From positions 118,533,536 to 118,597,535 of the forward strand of contig OY856187.1 of assembly GCA_963693315.1 (NCBI GenBank): DNA of 64,000 bases. The letters run 5' to 3'. Shown here one piece after another: positions 58,323 through 64,000 of this stretch. Below the pieces are notes generated by a model. It had not been told where the DNA came from, ran no database searches, and saw nothing but the letters and a program-made list of their open reading frames with translations. This DNA is from Diogma glabrata. Lineage: Eukaryota; Arthropoda; Insecta; Diptera; Cylindrotomidae. Position 1 is the first letter of the stretch, and the number at the start of each line of letters is the position of its first letter. The position numbers and the translations under genes were made by a program.

Positions 58323-59864
58323 ACGTCATTACTAAAAAAAATATTGCGATGCTGATGGCTAACTTCACCATAGCTCTGGAAACAAAATGTATTGGATACA
58401 AAGTAAGCTAATATCCATAACATACTTTCAATTAGTTGTAGAAATTGCCAATACAATAGCGTCCAAAATAATACACCAACTTCTATTTACACGGTTTTAT
58501 ATTCACGGTACAGCGTCTCGTTTACAATTAATTTCATTTAACATAATCAAATTCCACTTAAACTATTAACACTATCGAAGTATAATTTTAATTTTACTTT
58601 ACACTCTCGCAGCGCAGTCTAAAAAAACTCATTTTCATTTCGCAATAGGAATTCCTTATATATAATTCTGCTTAATTTCTCAAATATTCTAGGTAAATCC
58701 AAAAATTTTATACAACGAAAACTCGAGAAATTAATTAATGTTTTTGTTATTATTTAATGTTTTTGCTATGACCCGTTTTCTTGGAAACGATATGACGTTG
58801 ACTTTACTTTTAAAATATTGTATTGTATTGGGGAAATTGAGGTTAAACACAATTTTGTTTTGTATTTTATTGCGATTACGCAAGAATCAAATTTTTCGAA
58901 TTAAGTGCCGAGCCAGAATTATTTCTATAGAATTTTCTTATACCAAACGTGAAAATGAAGCTATTAGATTCGTTTAGTCAGTGGGGCAAAGACATGGATT
59001 GTCATATAATAATTAAACACAGATTAGATATTTTTCAGACAATTTAATCTAATGTATCAGTAAGTGATCAAAACGAACAGATCACGTTTTGTCAATAGCG
59101 CAATTCCAAAAAATTGGGATACAAAAATAGAAATTAATTAATAATATTATTTTGATGATAAATTGGTTCGATAATTGGATAGTTGCATATTTGCTATTCC
59201 ATTTCGTGATACGAGTTTCAAACACAATAATTGTAATAATATGCTAATAAATATTTATAAAAATAAATTGATAGTTGAATTATAATTTTTTTAATGTTAG
59301 AACCTAATATATGCTCAAGACTATAAAAAGAAAAATAAACCGTCAAAGTTTAGTGTTTGTTTTTAAAAGGTAATTAATTAATCATGAAATAGAAAAAACA
59401 TAATTTGAAATTCCAACATTTTCACTCTTACTTATATTTTCATTCATTATTATTCCATGCGTATCTCGTTTCGCGAACATGAATTTGTGAGGCTTTCATT
59501 GTCAAGGTAAAGTTCGAGAAAAACATGAACAAATTGATTCGTACAAAAATGGTTGTAATATTGTGTAACTTGGTTTCGTTATTACAAGTATTGAATTCGT
59601 TATGGAGTTAAATTTATTATTGTATAAGTAAATAGGACTGTTGATTATTATTAGAAAAATAATGAAAATAGATTACAATGTAAGTTTAAAATGTAAATTT
59701 CCTTGTAATAATAATTATGATATGGCCGTCATTACAATCATGATTAAAATCGAGGAAGTTTGTTTTTTATATTTTACCTTATTCGATTTTAGATTTAATA
59801 CTAAAAATTGGTTTTATTGAAAAATACACAAATTAAAAATTGGTTCCATTTGTATCTTGAGCTC
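58323..59864. other. AT-rich intergenic DNA, no gene seen
   Basis: No supportable gene or repeat. The ORF at 58738-58977 is a leucine-rich low-complexity frame that I do not believe is a gene. Confidence 0.35.
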
Positions 59865-59876
59865 TAAAAAATTCAT
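59865..59876. repeat. Target-site duplication of RTE copy 2 (3' side)
   Basis: TAAAAAATTCAT next to the poly(T), identical to 63292-63303 on the other side of the element. Confidence 0.8.
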
Positions 59877-62800
59877 TTTTTTTTAAGGCGTTCATGCTCC
59901 ATGTAGGAGCGTTGCCAGGCTAATCAGCTTTGAATATTTACCACGGTCATTCGCAACAGCGACATAATTACCATGGCAGCCGATTTTTTTAAGGTCGTTT
60001 ATTACGTCAGTCTCCCATTGTAGTCGTGGTCTTCCTCGCGGTCTTCCACTCCCTGGGGTACTAACGTACCATGTAGGAGCGTTGTAGGTAGGAGCGTTGC
60101 CAGGCTAATCAGCTTTGAATATTTACCACGGTCATTCGCAACAGCGACATAATTACCATGGCAGCCGATTTTTTTAAGGTCGTTTATTACGTCAGTCTCC
60201 CATTGTAGTCGTGGTCTTCCTCGCGGTCTTCCACTCCCTGGGGTACTAACGTACATTTTTCTAATCATTCCAGACTGTGAATCGGCTCGTAGAACATGCC
60301 CAAACCAAGCAATCCTATTAGAACGGATACAACCTATTATATCAGGACCCTCAAGAAGGTCTCTGATCTCAAAGTTATACCGGGTTCTATACTCTCCATC
60401 GTCTATCTTAAGTGGACCAAAAATGTAGCGTAGCATCTTACGCGATTCGTCATTTTGTGTAAGGGTCTACGTTTGTGACCCATACATCACAACCGGTCTA
60501 ATCAATGTCTTGTATAACTTGAGCTTGGTGTTAGTTGATACATACGGTGATCCAAGGAGAGGTTTAATTGAGTAGAAAGTTTGATTACCTGCAGCGATTC
60601 GAGCTTTAATATCTGTAAGTATGCTGTTGTTTGAGTCAAGCATTGATCCCAAATATTTAAAAGATTCAAATCCCTCAATTCGTTCTTGAAACATTCATAT
60701 GTTTGGTTTTATTGTAGTTAATTTGCAGACCAATTTTCCTAGCACCACTCTCAAGCGACTTGAAAGTCTCACTCATAACAGCTTCACTTCGGCCGAGGAT
60801 GACAACATCATCAGCGTAAGCAATCATCTGTACTGAGTTTATTGACAAGATATTGTTATTAGTCGGTAGTTTCTTTTGACGGCACACATATTCCAAGGCT
60901 AGATTAAAAAGTATAGGAGAGATAGCATCACCTTGTCTTAAACCGGAGTCAACTTTAAAAAACTTTGATATTTCGTTCTCTACTCGTACACAGCATTGAG
61001 AGTTCTGTACTGTCATTTTGCATAGTGATACCAGTTTACCAGGAATTCCCATTGACACCAGAGCAGACCATAGAGTCTCTCGTTCGAGAGAGTGGTAGGC
61101 CTGCCTGAAATCAATGAAAAGTTGGTGCACAGGTATGTTGAACTCTTGACACTTTTCCAAAATCATCCTTATCGAGAAAAGTGCATCGGTGGTACCTCGG
61201 TCCCGCCGGAAACCACACTGATATTCTCCAAACAGTTGTTCAGCAAAAGGATTAATTTTGGATAGCAAAATGTAGGAACAGATCTTATATGCTGTGCAGA
61301 GGAGAGCGATTCCTCTGTAGTTTGCACATTGTAGGCGATTACCTTTTTTATGGATTGGTATCAGCATAGCTGTGTTCCAGTCCTGTGGCATGGTTTCAGT
61401 CCTCCAGATCATTTGAACAAGTTCAAACAATCTTAAGGATAGAGTTTCGCCACCATGTACAATCATTTCGGATGTTATATCGTCGATACCAGGTGCTTTA
61501 TTGCATTTTAATTTTGTCAGCGCCGCATCGAATTCCTCTCTGGTGGGTTCTTCTACATGTACCTTTGACGCACGAATAAGCTTTGCTCGTCGCCCGACTT
61601 GTTGCTGGTCACTTAAGTTGAGAAGATTCTCAAAATAAGCGGCCCAAGTATCTAAAATATTTTTAAGGTCTACTTGTAGCTCCCCATCTTCGTTTTGAAT
61701 AGCAGTCGATCTAGTTTGAGGGCCCTTCCTTAAGGTTTTAACCTGTTGAAAGAAGTTACGCGATTGATGTTCCATATTGAAGCTTTCAATCTCCTCACAC
61801 TGTCTCTTCCACCATTCTCTCTTCGTTCGTCTACATAGCTTTGTAACGGCTTGTCTTGCCAGTTTATAGTTCTCTTTCGTGGACCTGGTGTTGCGTCCTT
61901 GTAGACACTTCAAATAGCAATCTCTTTTATATTGAATAGCGTCAAGGCATGCTTGATCCATCCATGGCTTCTGGGAGTGGTTCTGTGGTCGTCCAAATAT
62001 TCCCTCAGCAGCGCTTAAAACAGCATCTTTGAGAAAATACCATGACTTATCGACGTTTCCATTAATGGTTTCTGACTTATCCAATGTTTGGGCAATATGG
62101 ATTTGATATCTCTCTTCTGTTTCAGCATTCTTTAATGATGAGATGTTAAAACGTTTCCGTTGATTGAATTTTGGAATGCCTGGATTTGGGAAGTGGAACC
62201 TTATCGTTGCACATACAAGGAAGTGATCACTTCCAATGTATGCACCTCTAAAGGATCGCACATCCCGAACGCTCGAAAAGAAACGTGCTGTTACTAGAAC
62301 GTGATCAATTTGATTTCGAGTGTTTCCATTCGGTGAGACCCAAGTCTGTTTATGAATCGATCGATACGGAAAGAACGTACTGGCAATTCTCAAACTATTT
62401 GATAATGTGAACTCAGTCATTCTCTCACCATTATCATTCTAATTCAAATGCAGGCTGTGGCACCCACCACATTTCCATAAGAGATATCTCTTCCAACCTG
62501 TCCATTAAAGTCACCAAGAACCATAATGAAGTCGCGTGTTGGTGTTTGTTTCATAACCTCTTCCAGTGCTATGTAGAAATTATCCTTCTCGTCGACGGTC
62601 TTAGCTTCAGTAGGTGCATGCACGGTAATAAGAGAAATATTGTTATATGTACCACGTACACGTAGGTAACAGATCCTCTCACTGACCGGGATGAATTTCA
62701 TCACGGCTTCTTGTATGCGTGCACCAACAAGAAAGCCAGTACCAAATTCTCTTCGAGAAGGATGACCACTACAGTATAGAGAGTGACTACCAAATCTTGT

Positions 62801-63291
62801 TTTCCGATTATCAGCTGTCTAATTTCTTGTAGAGCAATAATATCCATCCTATACCTCTCAGCCTCTGTTTCCAGACTTATAAGAGCATCCACGTTCCGAT
62901 TCGGTAGTCTGGTCCTTTTTCACGTCCAGGTAAAATTGTGTTTTTTTTTCCGGGTCTGTTATTCTCTTTCTGATAACCAAATTTAACATATTAGTTTTTT
63001 TCCGGGGCTAGGGTGTTAACCTTAGGCCCAACCCAGATTGTCGTGAATGGGTCCGTTCTGCATATTAAGGTCACCAGAAACAACCTTTTTACACGTTTAT
63101 ATAGCGAGCCGCTTGATTCAAGACAAACGCCCGCCACAAGCCGCCCCTGACATGGAGAACAGACGCTTGAGTCGCATTGGTTGTAAGGCGCCAATTCACC
63201 GTCATGTAGCGTCATTGACTAAGCAGTTTTTACTCTGTTTGTCTCCAATACACCAACCTAATTCTGTCAGCATTACCCAGGCAGCACGGCG
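59877..63291 (-). mobile_element. RTE-clade LINE copy 2, inactivated
   Basis: Minus-strand relative of 40472-43836, highly similar, with a short A tail (59877-59884) and 12-bp target duplications. It lacks the first ~30 bp of the copy 1 leader. Lesions: a ~25-bp deletion at the start of the endonuclease (NVRSLSAP lost, about 62888), frame changes near 62750-62850 and at 62440, a deletion or frame change near 60680, an in-frame stop in SQTWTLTQN and a small deletion (60440-60470), and a ~180-bp tandem duplication at the 3' end (59890-60069 and 60070-60253). Motif A reads FRQAYHSL where copy 1 has FRQAYDSL. The longest intact piece is 62420-60675. Confidence 0.88.
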
Positions 63292-63303
63292 TAAAAAATT
63301 CAT
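63292..63303. repeat. Target-site duplication of RTE copy 2 (5' side)
   Basis: TAAAAAATTCAT directly after the truncated 5' end. It confirms insertion by target-primed reverse transcription. Confidence 0.8.
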
Positions 63304-63532
63304 ACATCCTTAAAAAATTGTCCCGAAAATATTATAGAGCAATAACACGCGGCTAATAGCAGACTCGACTCATGTATCAGATTTGAACATTATACTATTA
63401 TAAGATCAAGACAAAAACACGAAATCTGTTGTTTTGTCGTAAAATGCTAATTTTTTTTTTATTTTCAGACCAATGTTACCAATAATTTTTTTATTTTCAG
63501 ACCAATAAATGTGTGAATTCAGACCAATAAAT
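63304..63532. other. Spacer with triplicated CAGACCAAT motif
   Basis: CAGACCAATGTT, CAGACCAATAAATGTG and CAGACCAATAAATATG occur within 80 bp just ahead of the LINE frame, two of them preceded by TTTTTTTATTTT. No gene. Confidence 0.4.
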
Positions 63533-64000
63533 ATGATAAGTAATGAGGCAAAAATATTAGAAAAGGCAGTTAGTTTGCAGCTCACACACTACTTAGAGAT
63601 TAACAATATAATTTTCAACTATCAATCTGGGTTTCGACGTCACCACAGTTGTGAATCTCTTCTAAATCTGGTTGTAACGAATTGGAAAATTGCGGTATAC
63701 AAAAAGAAAGTTATTGTTTCGGTTTTTTTGGATCTATCCAGAGCGTTCGAAACAATAGATAGAGATATTCTATTGTTAAAACTTGAAAATTATGGAATTA
63801 AAGGTACCGAATTGCAATGGTTTAAATCATATTTAAGCGAAAGAAAACAACGAACAAAGATAAACAATGCTAAATCTGATCCACTTGATGTTGACATTGG
63901 AGTTCCACAAGGCTCGATATTGGGTGTAACCTTATTTCTTCTATACATTAACGATATCTACAAGGTTATAAAAAATTCTACCATCTTTTTGTTTGCGGAC
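63533..64000 (+). CDS. Non-LTR retrotransposon reverse transcriptase, cut by window edge
   Basis: Open for all 156 codons to the window end. Reverse transcriptase blocks in order: KILEKAVSLQL, YQSGFRRHHSCESLLN, VFLDLSRAFETIDRDILL, SYLSERKQ, GVPQGSILGVTLFLLYINDI and the start of the catalytic box (FLFAD, cut before the second Asp). The frame begins just before the RT fingers, so the endonuclease is missing or upstream in decayed form; this looks 5'-truncated. CR1/L2-like motifs, but a different family from the elements at 14247 and 24885. The ATG at 63533 is simply the first in frame. Confidence 0.75.
   Translation, partial: MISNEAKILEKAVSLQLTHYLEINNIIFNYQSGFRRHHSCESLLNLVVTNWKIAVYKKKVIVSVFLDLSRAFETIDRDILLLKLENYGIKGTELQWFKSYLSERKQRTKINNAKSDPLDVDIGVPQGSILGVTLFLLYINDIYKVIKNSTIFLFAD

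Noticed and set aside
58738..58977. 79-codon leucine-rich ORF
   Set aside because: Low-complexity AT-rich sequence, no start context or homology visible.

Overview
The window looks like an AT-rich insect nuclear genome. Its host genes are split by short GT-AG introns, and the rest is a dense, nested mixture of transposable elements. I could not fix the species; a dipteran or another holometabolous insect would fit. Everything here is read by eye, with no database search.

Four host genes are recognisable: a PRELI/PRELID1-like mitochondrial lipid-transfer gene (1185-2185, minus), ribosomal protein S18 (18058-18905, plus), arginyl-tRNA-protein transferase ATE1 (19383-33244, plus, two large element-filled introns) and an SLC17-type major facilitator transporter (44736-46563, minus, first exon missing). 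RpS18 and ATE1 lie head-to-tail about 480 bp apart. ATE1 carries two adjacent homologous phase-0 exons (23476-23619 and 23675-23824). Using only one of them gives a protein of about 482-484 residues, so they look like mutually exclusive alternatives.

Layout. 2.9-9.8 kb: a Ty3/gypsy LTR retrotransposon, probably CsRn1/Kabuki-like, inserted into the terminal inverted repeat (TIR) of an older foldback element. 10.5-18 kb: a thicket of TIR elements nested in each other, many copies of one ~250-bp repeat family, and a 5'-truncated CR1-like LINE. 19.8-32.4 kb (ATE1 introns): a foldback element with a G-quadruplex motif, an RTE remnant, a broken jockey/CR1-group LINE with a 2A-like motif, tRNA-derived SINEs and an exact 296-bp direct repeat. 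35.5-40.1 kb: three TIR/foldback elements, one containing a comparatively GC-rich small ORF. 40.5-43.8 kb: a near-intact RTE-clade LINE with poly(A) and target-site duplication. 48.8-51.5 kb: direct repeats, a hairpin and a 3'-lacking RTE copy. 54.5-57.3 kb: a giant foldback with arms of about 750 bp. 57.5-58.3 kb: a Helitron/PIF1-type helicase remnant. 59.9-63.3 kb: a damaged second RTE copy. 63.5 kb to the edge: another LINE reverse transcriptase running off the window.

The host genes do not form a functional pathway. The most interesting signals are the ATE1 twin exons, the ATG-less start of the otherwise intact RTE ORF, the G-rich foldback elements that share a sequence module, and the small ORF carried by the 39.6-40.1 kb TIR element.
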